From: Syngnathus acus
Lineage: Eukaryota > Chordata > Actinopteri > Syngnathiformes > Syngnathidae
Length of the DNA: 64,000 nucleotides
Direction: 5' to 3'
Assembly (NCBI RefSeq): GCF_901709675.1
Contig: NC_051104.1
Location: 6,057,501-6,121,500 of the forward strand
Both the position numbers and the translations under genes were made by a program. Within the stretch, counting starts at the first letter, position 1, and every line of letters starts with the position of its first letter. Under the pieces are notes generated by a model, which saw nothing but the letters and a program-made list of their open reading frames with translations, was not told the origin of the DNA and made no database searches. Shown in pieces: positions 1-12,409 of the stretch.

Positions 1-3000
1 TTTTCAAAAGGCGCATCGAGCTAAAGTGAGGCCTAAGTTCTCTCAACTACTATTTCGGTCATTTGTACCAAAACTTGGTGAAATGATATTTTTTTTACAA
101 CCTCTGAACCAAGCATTAGTCTTGAGAAGAGGTAGAAAGAGATTTGGGAGTGTTATACTCTCAAATCAATGACATTTAAATGCTTGGGAAGGGGAGCTAA
201 TATAATACTCAACATGACTTGTTTTCTGACATTTTTGTTACCTCCTTTGTTTCCCTGATAAGAACTCGAATCAGTATTCTTCTTTGCTTCTGCAATGCAG
301 ACTACTTAAACAGTGTGCAATATGACAAGTAAAGCATCAACTGAAAGGAAAAATACAGTCCTTGGAACAGCAGATGGAGGCCTGGCCATGTCACTTAAAG
401 AAAAGTCATCATGTCGTTTTCATTCTGCCGGGAATAAACACAATTTCGAGTTCTTTTCAAACTGATGACATCTTCACCCTAATTGAAAGGTTACGCAGTT
501 CTTTAAATCTGAAGGTACACTCTTTTAAAGCAACCCAACAATATTTGGATTACAAATAGCAGAGTCCCGATTAATTTACAAAGCACTTCTATTATTATTT
601 ACTATTACTATTATTTATTTATATAATAGGCTTTGGCCGAGTTTCCAACCTTGAACTTCTACACTTTAAGGCCGACGTGCACTTTATCACAGTGCTGTCT
701 GCAGCAAAACAAAGCAATCCAATATATTTGACTCATTATTGTTTTTGTCCATTACACATTCTTTTCATGTTCTTGTTGTAGGCTACAAAAGCTCCTCGAC
801 CTTTCTTGTGTTTTCTGTATAAATAAGTATACCTTGATCCTTTTCAAGCACAGATACTCAACTCTGCTGTCATTTTAGGATATTTATTTGTTGTTCACTT
901 TTTTCTTTCCATTAACTTTACAGTAAAGGGGGATTATTTATGTACATGCACAATTTTTTTATTTTTTTTATTTTACATTTCATATACAGACGATGTCAAA
1001 ACAATCTCTTATGGGAAATCTTTGCAAATTCAACTGAAAATGCTCTGATAAACATGCCGGTCAGTTGATGTGGCACTTAGTCAAGAAATGTGCATTTTAG
1101 TGAATTAATTACTGCCCACACATGTTTATTTTTTTTAATTACTGAAGCACAACTCAGTGTGGCCAAGTATATTCTCAAGTGTAATTGGGATATGTTTAAT
1201 ATTTGGCTGCATGTCAAAATACAAGTCAAGAATAACTACAGCAATAATAACGTACATATCTTATTAAAAATTGTAATAATTCAGCAATTTTTATTACCAT
1301 ATATCATCAGACAATAGGTGGCATTTAGTTTTCTCCTCATGATGAATCGTTCGTCGTTTCATACTGTAGCAATAACCTTTGCGTTAAACTTACGTAAGTG
1401 GGTCACTACTCTAACTTTACATTTTATTGCTGACTTATAGATTCTTTCATACTTTGACATCAGTGAGCAAAATTATATGCCAAAGTATGAAATGTACCGT
1501 TCATGCCAATTGAGGGAAATGATTCCAATAGCCAGTTTCAAAGTCCCAGCGACGGTAGGATTTTTTTTTTCTCCGTGCATTTACAGTGACAAACAAAGCA
1601 TCCAAACAATCACAGCAGATGGTGCAAGCCTGTAAACAGAGATTTGCATTGCAATTGTTTGTTCTGCTACACTGTCTAGAAAACAGCAATGAATAATAGG
1701 AACGGAATGTGAATGGAATACAAGCGTGGGAGTTTGATAGGCGACCATGACTGTGGTAGTTTCAATGGATTGCACCATTGCGTCCTCATTTTGAGACTTG
1801 CTAACTTTGAGTCAGTTGCTCCACGTTTAAAAAGGGCCATTGATACCTCGCTGACCTGTGACCCGTGTTTGATTTCTCTATTCATGTTAATATTTTATGA
1901 GATTTCTTTTCCACAGAATGTGTGCTTCCAAAAAAAAGCACCCCTACCGCAAACCACATTTCTGACATCACGAAAAAGAAATCATCCTTCTTGAAACGTT
2001 TCTCTACACTCCCCGCTTTTCATTTTACTACCCGCCTACTAAGCTTAAAGCGACAACCATTATGACTGTCCGAAAGTGGAGAATATCTATCAGTATTATG
2101 TAACCAAACCTTTGATCAGAGGATTTTGGATTATCAAGAACTTGCAATTTAAAGTTAAAAGAGGCGGCAGATCGTTGGACTGCTAAAACCTTTGCGGTTG
2201 ACAAAGTAGACAAGGCTCATGACGAGTGATGGAAAGAAATGCTTAATACTTATTCCATAGCGTGTGCTTTTCCCATTTCATATATGAACATATGTTTACT
2301 CAATCCCATCTTGAACCATTTGCTTTTGTATTTGAGGACTACTCGTACAATCATTTTGAGATTTTCCGAGCGTCTGCCGCCTTTGAACGAATCACTGAGG
2401 TTCTCCTTTAAACAAATTTCCCATTTCCACAAAGTGTTGCTTCAAATGTAATTGGTGGAGAAGCTTATCAAGATCCAGAAGATGCCTCTTCACCTTTAGT
2501 TATTGCCCAAACACAACCACTTGCTGAGTTTTTTAATATCCTTAGAGATCAAACAACAAACTGCTTGAAAAACCACATGGGCCATTCTTAGCTTGAAGAT
2601 TTCTAAATATCACATTTCAAGGGAAATACTTGATAGAATCTTCACACCTGATGACTAAGGGGGCACAAAAGAGACATCTAAGTGTAAATTAATTGTATTT
2701 TAACTGCAAACCAAATGTGTTCAATGGAAACAGTTAATTCGGCTTTTTTTTGACTGCTGTTTTTATTAGTCAGGAAAAGCTGAATGGAAATGAAATGAAA
2801 GAGCCTACGGAGACAAGACAATTGATCCATTCCAAATGAGGTGTCTCCTCATTGCCTAATAAAAAAGAAGGCTGAGGTTAAATGTCACTCAGTGTAGACC
2901 TCACCTTAATGTGAAGTAAAGAGTCAAAACATGTCTTCATATGTTCTCAGATTTTTGCCGGTTTTAATTCCCAAATGATTTTCTTGGGTTTAAAATTCAT

Positions 3001-3358
3001 TTTTGTAAATGTTTTGCTCTTGATGTGACTACTTGTTTGCATGAACTGGCTCCCAAAGTAAATTTATTTTAAAGTGTATCCTCAGCCTCAAATAGATGAT
3101 AGGCTCCCCCCCGCTGCAGATATTAGACCCATCCGGAAAGTAAATGAAAACAGCTGGGGAACATTTGACTACGAAGATCTGCAACACGCTGATGACGTTC
3201 TCTTGTAAACACCCTTCATCAAACTTGGTCATCATTTTTGTTTGGACAAAAGATGAAGCCTGTTTCAACTAAAGCTAAAGAATCGCCTTTTAGCCAGGCT
3301 GCTGAAGATATGGATTAGCTGTCTCTTTCTCTGGGCCCAGCTTTTTCTTCTTCATGTC

Positions 3359-3385
3359 TTTTTATTTATTTATTTATTTATTTTT
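3359..3385. repeat. (TTTA)n microsatellite
   Basis: Seven or so TTTA units, followed 18 bases later by a short AC run (3,403-3,417). Simple sequence. Confidence 0.9.
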
Positions 3386-5689
3386 ACATGACATCCCTCA
3401 ATACACACACACACACAATCTTCTGTTTTCTTCCCGCTTTCCACCCCACACATGCGGCCCACTGGCTCAGTTTGCCAGTGTGGATTATAGCTCTCTCACG
3501 GCTATCATGATCTTACACAAACAGCATTTGTCAGCTCATTTATCACAGTTCCCCCCCGGTTGTCCACTCTTGTCTATTCATCTGTGCTCTATTTCTGCAT
3601 CCCTGCCTCCAGGGTGAAAATGCATGTTACCTCCACAACTGAATATAACCCCCAAATGTCCCTCGGTGATATGTGTGCAAATCCGCAGACGTCATTGGTA
3701 ATGGATGATGCCTCGCTAATTCCTTCAGAACCTTCTTTCATACAAAAAGGGCTGCAAGAACATTTGAAGGCATTGACACTTTTCATCACAGCACTGGATA
3801 TGATGTACCTTTTGTCGAAGACTATTTACCTTTATACGTAGGTCTGCTGTCAAAATGACTCACATAGTTAAGTAACAAGGAATCTAAGGCTTGCTGCTCT
3901 AACATGATCCAACTGAGTCATAACACAAAGAACAAGTGAGCTCATCCTTAAAACCACCCACCCAACTATTTGTGAGGCTGCTTGTCCTCATATGGGGTCT
4001 ATGGATGAGCTGGAGCTTGTCAGTTGATTTTGAGTGAGTTTTTTATTTTTTGTCGATCTTATTGAAGAATTTCAGTCATAACCAAACGAAATCTTTGCCA
4101 GAATAAATGGATAAAATGAACAACAGGTGAATATTTCAGCAGGTAAATTGCTATTTCAGTTTTCTTTAGGGGACAACATATTGATTACTTCTTGGCTTCT
4201 TTGCAGAGGGCAGCTGCAGAGCTTTAGAGTTATAAAAGCAAATACTGTATTCTACTGCCAGTCCCTCTGGACAGTCAAGAACAATTGGTCAGCAGACCTT
4301 GGCTAGTGTGGGGAGAAATAAGCTCAATAATTAATGATGCCTTCATATTCGATGTTGACTTTAAAAAGAGCAGTAACGTTAAATGTATCAATTGTAGCAT
4401 AATTTAGACTGCATCAAGATTGTGTTAGTATTTAGCAGTGCAACTATTTTAAAAAAATAGCAAGATGAGCATCGACAATGGAATCTATTCATGCAGAGTA
4501 CTTCAACGCAGGTCAGTGACAAACACAAGGTTAGTTAGTTTTAAAAATCAACCAAGAATGGAAAAAAAAAAAGATGTTAAGCTGCAAGACCTTTTCCAGG
4601 ACAGCAGGCCTTGTTTGATTTCCTTTCTAAGAATCAGTAATATCTCATTCCTTCTCATTATTCTTTTAATTATTTATTTAATATACAACAGGGGAGAAGG
4701 AACACACAGTTCACTAACAAGGGCAGACCAAGAGTCTCTATAGACTTGGGAAGCGTTCCATGGCCTGGATATATGATGTTCTGCAATCCATTGGTAGCAC
4801 AAAAGGAAAAATAAAAGCACTCTGATTTTGTTGCAGCATGACACCAAACAGGAAAACAGAAAGCATGAATTCAGCAACAGGTGCATTTTTTTTCTTCCAA
4901 AATGTCACTTATGTAAATTGCAATCAATTATGTATTGCTTTTATTTATCCAATTTAAAATAAATTCGAGAAAATAATAGATATTTTTTAAATCAGTGTCC
5001 AAAATACATTGAAGGACACATAAAGCAATGTCTGACTAAAATTTGCTGTTGACCAGTGTTGAACTGTCTGGCATTGCAAACTAAAGGGGAGGCTGTACAT
5101 TCCAATCATTTTGAGAATCAGTGTGACCACATGCTGTTAGAGGATTGTTGAGGAAAAAAAAGATTGCGCCCATTTATCAATCCCAGGTCAGTGACATCAT
5201 TTCAAATGACACCATCCTGTGGTGTTAATGCTGCTGACTAGGGCACTGTCAGCAGTGATGTCAAGCACTGTTTGTTTGGCAATGGAAGTAGAAAATGCAC
5301 ACCGGCAGAGGTTTGGAGTTTCAAGCAACATTGCCCCAAAGTTTCGGACAGGCATAAGGCTTAGAGCAAGGTCAGTGACACTAAATAGACAAAGCATTAC
5401 TCAAAACTCGCACAGGAAGCAGTTTTTGAAAATGATGGATACCGTGCATCAACAGTAACACTTTTTCTAAAGCCACCTTGGTACTGTCTGTAAATAACAA
5501 AGACTCAAGACTGTGTACATAGCATTGATTGCACTGAGGTTATTGAAATTTAACCATCAAATATTCAATATTTGCCTCATGAATTTAGTATGCTGGTATT
5601 CTGGAGGCGTAGTCAGAGTCAATGCATTTCTTATCTCAAACCCCAAATGATTATTAATATATCATTTTATTGAATAAAAAACAAGCCAG

Positions 5690-5766
5690 ATGGGTCCAAG
5701 TGTATTTTTTTTGGAGGGGGGGGGCAGTGCATCCATGCCCCCCCCCTCTAGCGCCGCCACTGCTTG
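5690..5766 (-). repeat. Repeat terminus, copy A (GTGGCGGCGCTAGAGGG type)
   Basis: Read on the minus strand, this starts AGTGGCGGCGCTAGAGGG, then runs of G and GCATGG, then a C-rich block. The same layout occurs on the plus strand at 19,019-19,085. The start resembles ends of hAT-like DNA transposons, but no second terminus or transposase was seen. Family assignment is uncertain. Confidence 0.45.
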
Positions 5767-8700
5767 CTTCTTTAATGAATACAAGTCATTTTTTTCCCCT
5801 GCTTTTATTTCCCAATCTTGACATTTTAAGACTGAATTAATCATACTGATCTAACTGTGGTTAAATGCTCAGCCCCATCAGAGTGTTTTCCAACAACAGA
5901 TGGCTATTTCAACTCCAAAGATGATGTGCTCTCATGCAGCTAAAATGGTGTTGCACTCTTGACAGCGTAATTTTTATTCACCGTGGATCTCGCTACTGTC
6001 AAGATGAGTTGTCATGAGACTCAAGTCAGATTGCCATTCGCACTCCCTCGTGATTTTCCTATAATTACTGTTTAGAAGTGCAATAATAGCACGGCAGTGG
6101 CTATCTGTGGATTTCTCCCTCCATTACATGATCTGTGCATAAAATGCCAATATCCTGAACAAAACACATCGATGTGTTTTCGACTATGAATAAAAAATAA
6201 AGTGCTGCTTATGAAACTATAGAATAGGAGGAAGAATGGAAAGTTGTATGTCCACCTTTTTTTTCTGGACCGATAACTGATATGGTTGTTCACTGAACAT
6301 GCTGGACCATCATTCTTGCTGATATCTTAACAAAATTTTACATTGCTTGAAACACAGGTCACAGAAGAAAATATGTTTACATCCTCCTTGTGTATATCAC
6401 TGGAATTGTATTAAAGCGTAAGCGAATACAAGTTGAGCTATGGGCTTTTTGTTCCTGGTTGATTATTACAAATGACCATGTTGAAATTAATAACTACGTA
6501 TCATTCATTAGGTACGGAAACAAAATAGCAAACACGTTATTAATATCAAAACGGATTGTTTTTGTATTCCTGAAATACGATTTGCTTCCAGATGATCTAA
6601 TAAGCTTTAGCAAAAATATTCCGACAGTGAAATGTAAATATATCACAGTGACGTTAATATTTCAAAAAGACTATTTGGTATATTTAATCCCAGGGTTTTA
6701 CACACAGCATTTACTTTTAATGCAGAGATGACAAGTTCTTCTGAAAGCGAGGAATGTCACCATGCGTACGCAACAACATAAACATGCATTGACAGCCTTT
6801 GAAAAACGATTCCATCAAAAAGAACTCCAAACAGAAATAGATTGTTTTGCCCTCAGCATTAAAATGCCATTGCTACATTAATATAATAATCACAAATGGG
6901 ATCATATCAACAGAAACTGGCCGTCCTCACACAAGTCAATTGCACATATACGAATGTGGTTAATAGTTACATATATCAGTCCAGCAAATATTACCTGATG
7001 ACTGAGCAGATCAGCGAATGGGAAATGTGTGTGTGCTTGACGCACGTAATAAAACTAATAGGCCTTCCTAAGAGCCCATCTCGGAGAGAAATCGATGAGT
7101 CTATTTTTACATACCTCTATCAGTTCAGCTTTTTCTTTTGGTGACTTTCTGCTCATCCTATTCTTGCATTTGAAACAATTCTTGAGTTTCATTATCTCTG
7201 ACAATTTGGATATTTACTCAAAGGCGTACTGTGAGATGATTTCTTTCACTGCCAGGCTGTTGGCACTGTAAAGCCTCTTTTAATATGCTTCAGGTGGCTG
7301 GACTGTGCTTTGCCCGCTGGAAAGGTAATTAGTAGACCTATAACCTAGTCAGAACTGTCTCTTGAATTAAGATAACGTTCTAAAAAAAAAAACAATAAAA
7401 TGAATACGAGTCATGCGTCATATATTTGTGTGCAAGGTAGCACTGCATTTCTTTAAGTACTATGGATTGACCCGCCAGAAATTGCTCTCCATCAATTCCC
7501 CCGCCATTGAAAGAAAGTTTGTTGTTAGTGTCCGTATTCACACAAGGTGAAGCAAAACTGACTCAGAAACACAAGCCAATTATTTGATCGCTGTTTAAAT
7601 ATAATTAGTTAATTTTTTGCCCTCAAAGTATTTTTTTTTTCCCGTCACTTGTGACGTGCATGCTAACTAATCACTTAGTCATCCCAGAGGAAACTTGCTC
7701 AAATGTTGACATCTCACATTAGATGATTAATTAATGACTTGTTTGTTTAAGTCTTGAGAACTTGCCGCTTCCTGGTCATTTTTAATAAGGGTGTGTTATG
7801 ATAACACCATAATTGCACCGGCGGAAAAATTCACTTTCTGGTGCTTTACTTTGGGACCCAATTAGCTCGAGCAAACACATTGCGTCAGTTAGCACAAAAA
7901 TACGCGGTCACCGCTTGGCTCTGGCAAATGAATGTGCAAAATAGTGCGTGTTCCACATGGAGGATGCGAAAATGAGCAATATCTGACAACCACTGGGCAA
8001 CCATGCACAAATCACACAGGCGGATTTGCCTTTGATGTCGGCTTGCATGCAATGGTTGAAAATGGAAAAAGCGAGAGGGGGAAGTTAAGGATGAGTTTAT
8101 TTGGCAATTATGTTGTTTACTCATCAAGAGAAACTTTTTTTTTTACGGGGGGGTTGAGGCCCTCTGATGTGATCCTCATGTGTTTGCCTGAATGAAAAAC
8201 AGCATTGGGTTTTAGAATTGGCTGTACTATTTTCCTAAAATGCCAACATAACTAATGGGAATGATTGTTGCTTTTTGCTTTTCCAAGGCAAGAAAAATTG
8301 TGGTGGAGGGAGCAGGGGTGCTTGTGTTGGTGATTTTGTCCACCGAACATAGTCATCAGAACTTCTACAAGGGTCAGTGAATCAAGCTGGACATGAAACC
8401 CAATCACAGCTGAAGGTGGTTTCTGAGGTCGACATTGGTCCCAGTCTGTGTGCTCCAGATTGTACCTCAGAAGTCCATGCTGGATGGTGTTTGAAGCACT
8501 TGGAAAAAATCAAAGAACATGATCCTCACAGTGCAAATGAGACTTCTCCGAGGGGGGTGGGGGAATTTGGTGAAAGAACAAGATGACAGAATTCTCAACT
8601 TCAATACGACGGCTGCTAGGCTAACTGCTGGATATCCATTCATAATCATTTGCTCAAGGAAACCCTGCAGCTCAACTTAAAATCTTCAACTCCTTTGTCG

Positions 8701-10654
8701 GATTTTATTCATTTCAAGAAGGGTTTTGTTTTATTATTGACAATGCCGCATGGCCATATAACAACTCGCTGGTGAATCGATTCTTGCATCCGCAATCACC
8801 TCGTGATTAAAAGTCAGATGGGATAGATTCCAACTCTGAACAGATTAATGGGAATAGGAAATGGTGGATGAAATACTGTATACCGAATGTGTGGCAGTTC
8901 CACTTGCTTATTTTTTTGACTATCTGAAGAGATATACCAGTCTGTATTTTTCAAATTTTGAAATATTTTCATGACATCAACCCCGAGCGGCTTATTGCAC
9001 TTTATTCAGTGATCATTTGGTTGTAATTGAAATAACAGCCCTTTATTGTATCAATAGTGAACAGGAAAAGAACGTGTTTAATATGGTGATAAACCAAATC
9101 AAACGTTGACCCTCTTGATAGTCCTAAATTGTTTACCTTGTCGTAAAATCTGATTTATTGAATTACACATTGAAAGTGTGAAATGTTAACATCTGGAAAT
9201 ACTCTCAATATCCATATGTCACCAAAAACATTGAAGGCTATAACCCAGAGTTCACTTTAATTACAGTTGCCTGTGTTCTCAAGGAGAACTCATCCATAAT
9301 AATGCCTTCTAAATGAATTGTTTTTTAATTGCCAAAGCAGTAATTACCGAATATACAAAACAGATCACTGTCACAGAGTATGATCCTCTTTCTTGCTTTT
9401 AAAGTTTCTTTCCTTTCCTGTTTCCAGAAAGCCAACTTGAAATAGCCTGAATGGCAAGTTATTCACAAGTATCATTAACCCACCTGACTCTTCATTGTGT
9501 TGTTTTCCTCTGGAGAAATGGAATCTCTTCTCATTTGACGAGGAATTCTCGCAGCTCTTTTGTTTGGGACCCGGTCGGCAAGCGACTGATACTTGATTTT
9601 GTAAATGTGGTCGTGCCCTTAATGGTGAAGTAAATAGGACAGGATGTAACTTCTTTTCAGCTTCAGCAACAATTTACATTGGACTTGTGACAGCATCGAT
9701 GCACCCTCCAGCAGCCTTATGCTGGAAATTTGGGAAAATGTCCAGATTTTTTTATTGAGTATGGAGGTCACCTTAGACAGCTAGACAGACTGATACGTCT
9801 CTCCGATTGAAGATTGGTTGTAAAATGTCGAAACAATACATATTTTAACTTTACAGGTAGCTTCGAGGAAAAATTGGCATTCGACAAAGCCTTTCTGAAA
9901 GCCCCTATTCTGAATAAAGCTTTAAATATGGAAAGGTACGGCTTAATGATTACTCCAGCAGTCTCTCAGTCCTACCCGTGAATAATTACTCTCTAATCAT
10001 TTCAGCAAAAATGTAGAGCATTGTGAGCAGAGTGAGTCTCTGCCAAAGTGTGACTAAATCAAAGCTTCTGATACAGCTTCAATCCTGGGGCTGCCTTGTT
10101 TCTTCATCCATGGTAAACATATTTGACAGTGAAGCAAATAATTAGTGCATACCTAGTGTCTCCAAATTCCCTATCCACTGGAAGAGGAGATGGAAGCCAC
10201 TGATTATCTTCACTCCAACAAACCCATCATCAGCCATTGGCTACAAGTGAGCGGTTTGTATCATGTTTATTCTAACACTGAAAAAGGGAGTGGGCTAATC
10301 AGTGCTATTGTAAAATGGAAATCTGTGCAGCCATTTTGTGAAATGGAATCCTCTTATAAAATGATACTTTATCCGGCGATATACGTACATACACATGAAC
10401 ACTGCACTCCATTGCCAATGTAATCAGGCTTAAATTTGTCATTATTCTGTCCCTATTCTAGTTAGTCTGCACATTGAGTGACACGGCTGAAATTGACTGC
10501 TGTGAACAGAATTTATGATATAAAATACTAATTATAAAATGTCACGAGGAAAGACATTGGCTCGACTTGAGAAAAATCCAAGCCCCACGTTTTACCTGAG
10601 CTCACCAGAAAAGCCCAGTAACAACAGACTTATTGGATTGTCACAATCACCCGA

Positions 10655-10845
10655 CATCATGTTGGCTCAAGTGGAAGAATTGCCCTGTGGCAATTACGAA
10701 TAGATCTGGTTCGATTCCCGGTTATCCCTCAAGTCCTGTCCAAGTGTCCTTGAACAACTTGTATTTGTAATACGCACCATTACCATTTGACCAAAAAGAC
10801 GACATTGGAAAAGCGCTTTGAGTACCTCTTGGAAGAAATGAGCAA
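10655..10845 (+). mobile_element. Decayed tRNA-derived SINE
   Basis: An A-box-like TGGCTCAAGTGG (about 10,663-10,674) is followed 34 bases later by a perfect RNA polymerase III B box GGTTCGATTCC (10,708-10,718). The tail contains AAGTGTCCTTGAACAA and AAAGCGCTTTGAGTACCTC. Those tail motifs are typical of widespread fish tRNA-SINEs (AAGTGTCCTTGAGCAA, AAGCGCTTTGAG). No intact 3' repeat or target-site duplication was identified, so the limits are approximate. Confidence 0.8.
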
Positions 10846-12114
10846 TATTCCTGTGGCCCATTTCGATACGCAGGCTGTCTGTACTGTCTGTTCCCTGTTG
10901 CCTGCACTCAGAAACCACACACAGTCAGCGAGGCAAAAGATTTCCTGTCAGAGATAGGAAACATGTGTGGGCTATGTTCTAAGCACCTTTTTCACCTCAC
11001 AGCTCACTCTGCTTTCACTCCCGCTGCTCAGGGATTCCTTAATGACATTCTACTTGGAGCTTTTCTGTGACCTGTCAATCATGAAAGTTCATGCTAAAGC
11101 ACCAAACGCTTGTCGAAGTGAGACACATCAAATCGCCTTTCCACTCCCCTTCGCTGTCAGGAACACTGACATTTTATGCTACTGAGCCATCCCTTTTGAA
11201 ACAACACATCATTTGTCATCCTAATGTCAATTATAGCAGGTGGCTGTATCTTAACAGCCACAATATTGTTTTTTTCAATCTTGTTTCAACCCCCCATGGA
11301 GCCATAAAGACTGCGACAAATGTCTTAATGGATGCATTTGCTTCCTTTTTCCATCCTCATTGTCATGAATTTTAAATGGCTTCTGTTTAATTTAGTGCTA
11401 TGGGATGTCTGGCGCTTTACAGAAAACGCTGTGGGCTAGCACTTGCTCTTCAAAGCTATAGGCTCAATCCAGAACGTGCTTTCTCGTAAGGCACAGGCAA
11501 GCATATCAAGTCTTTTGCAGGTAATCGGAACTGTTAAGACAGCCCGAGTCAAGCGAAAGCATCTTTATTGGCAAAGTCACACAGAGATCTCCATCTGTTA
11601 GAGCATATGCTGCTCGTGAAGCTGTCCGCATGGAGAGCAGGCAAAAGACTGAGCAATGCAGCATTACTATTCCATTACCATTTCCGTCTGTCTTCAACAT
11701 CTCTTCACAGCTGCTCTCGAGTCTCCTCCTCGGATTCATTTCAGGTTCTCTGTGAATCCTTGAAGTGGTGTGATTCTTTCTTCCAGTCAAATATTCACTG
11801 TTGGAAATGTATTCAGGGAAATATGGGTCAAACAGCTTTCTAACATAACTTCTGAATCTATGGTAAGTCATACATGGATAGAGACGTACCTTCACGATGT
11901 CTCGAAGCTATCAACAAAATAACAGGATCGTTTTAACCACAATGCATTCAACCGCACAGACAAACAAAAGTCTTTTCGATCATCATTCGTATTTACAACA
12001 CAAATAGAATGCGCTAGCCAGCAGTCACAACAGCGTAGCACAATAGAATTGCTTCGATTGTTGTTTTTTGTTTTTATTTATATATGAGCAGATACTTCAA
12101 GGGAGAATTCATAA
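10846..12114. other. Intergenic, no supported gene
   Basis: Open frames on both strands at 11,506-11,895 (129 codons minus, 91 codons plus) overlap each other and show no recognisable domain. No splice structure or repeats of note. Confidence 0.5.
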
Positions 12115-12409
12115 TACCGTATTTTCCGCACTATAAGGCGCACCTAAAAACCTCAAATTTTCTCAAAAGCCGACAGTGCGCCTTATAATCCGGTGCGCCT
12201 TATATATGGACCAATATTGAGCCCCTACGGCAGGCGTGTCCAAATATATGGACTTACGTATATATGGACCAAGTTTTAAAATGGGCCATTCATTGAAGGT
12301 GCGCCTTATAATCCGGTGCGCCTTACATATGGACCAAGTTTTAAAATGGGCCATTCATTGAAGGTGCGCCTTATAATCCGGTGCGCCTTATAGTGCGGAA
12401 AATACGGTA
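12115..12409 (+). mobile_element. Palindromic MITE, copy 1
   Basis: A non-autonomous DNA element with perfect 30-base terminal inverted repeats that begin TACCGTATTTTCCGCACTAT and end TATAGTGCGGAAAATACGGTA. Both ends carry TA, fitting a Tc1/mariner-like TA target site. Inside, a 65-base unit (about 12,263-12,392) is tandemly duplicated, which makes this copy longer than copy 2. No coding capacity. Confidence 0.9.

Larger units (their letters stand above)
1..10654. other. Intergenic, no supported gene
   Basis: AT-rich sequence in which all open frames are short (113 codons or fewer) and unrecognised. It contains a TTTA microsatellite at 3,359-3,385, an AC run at 3,403-3,417, a hairpin at 1,445-1,492, a weak coding-like stretch at 2,247-2,591 and a repeat terminus at 5,690-5,766. 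Confidence 0.6.

Noticed and set aside
11506-11895. 129-codon minus-strand open frame
   Set aside because: Opposed by a 91-codon frame on the other strand. No similarity or splice signals.
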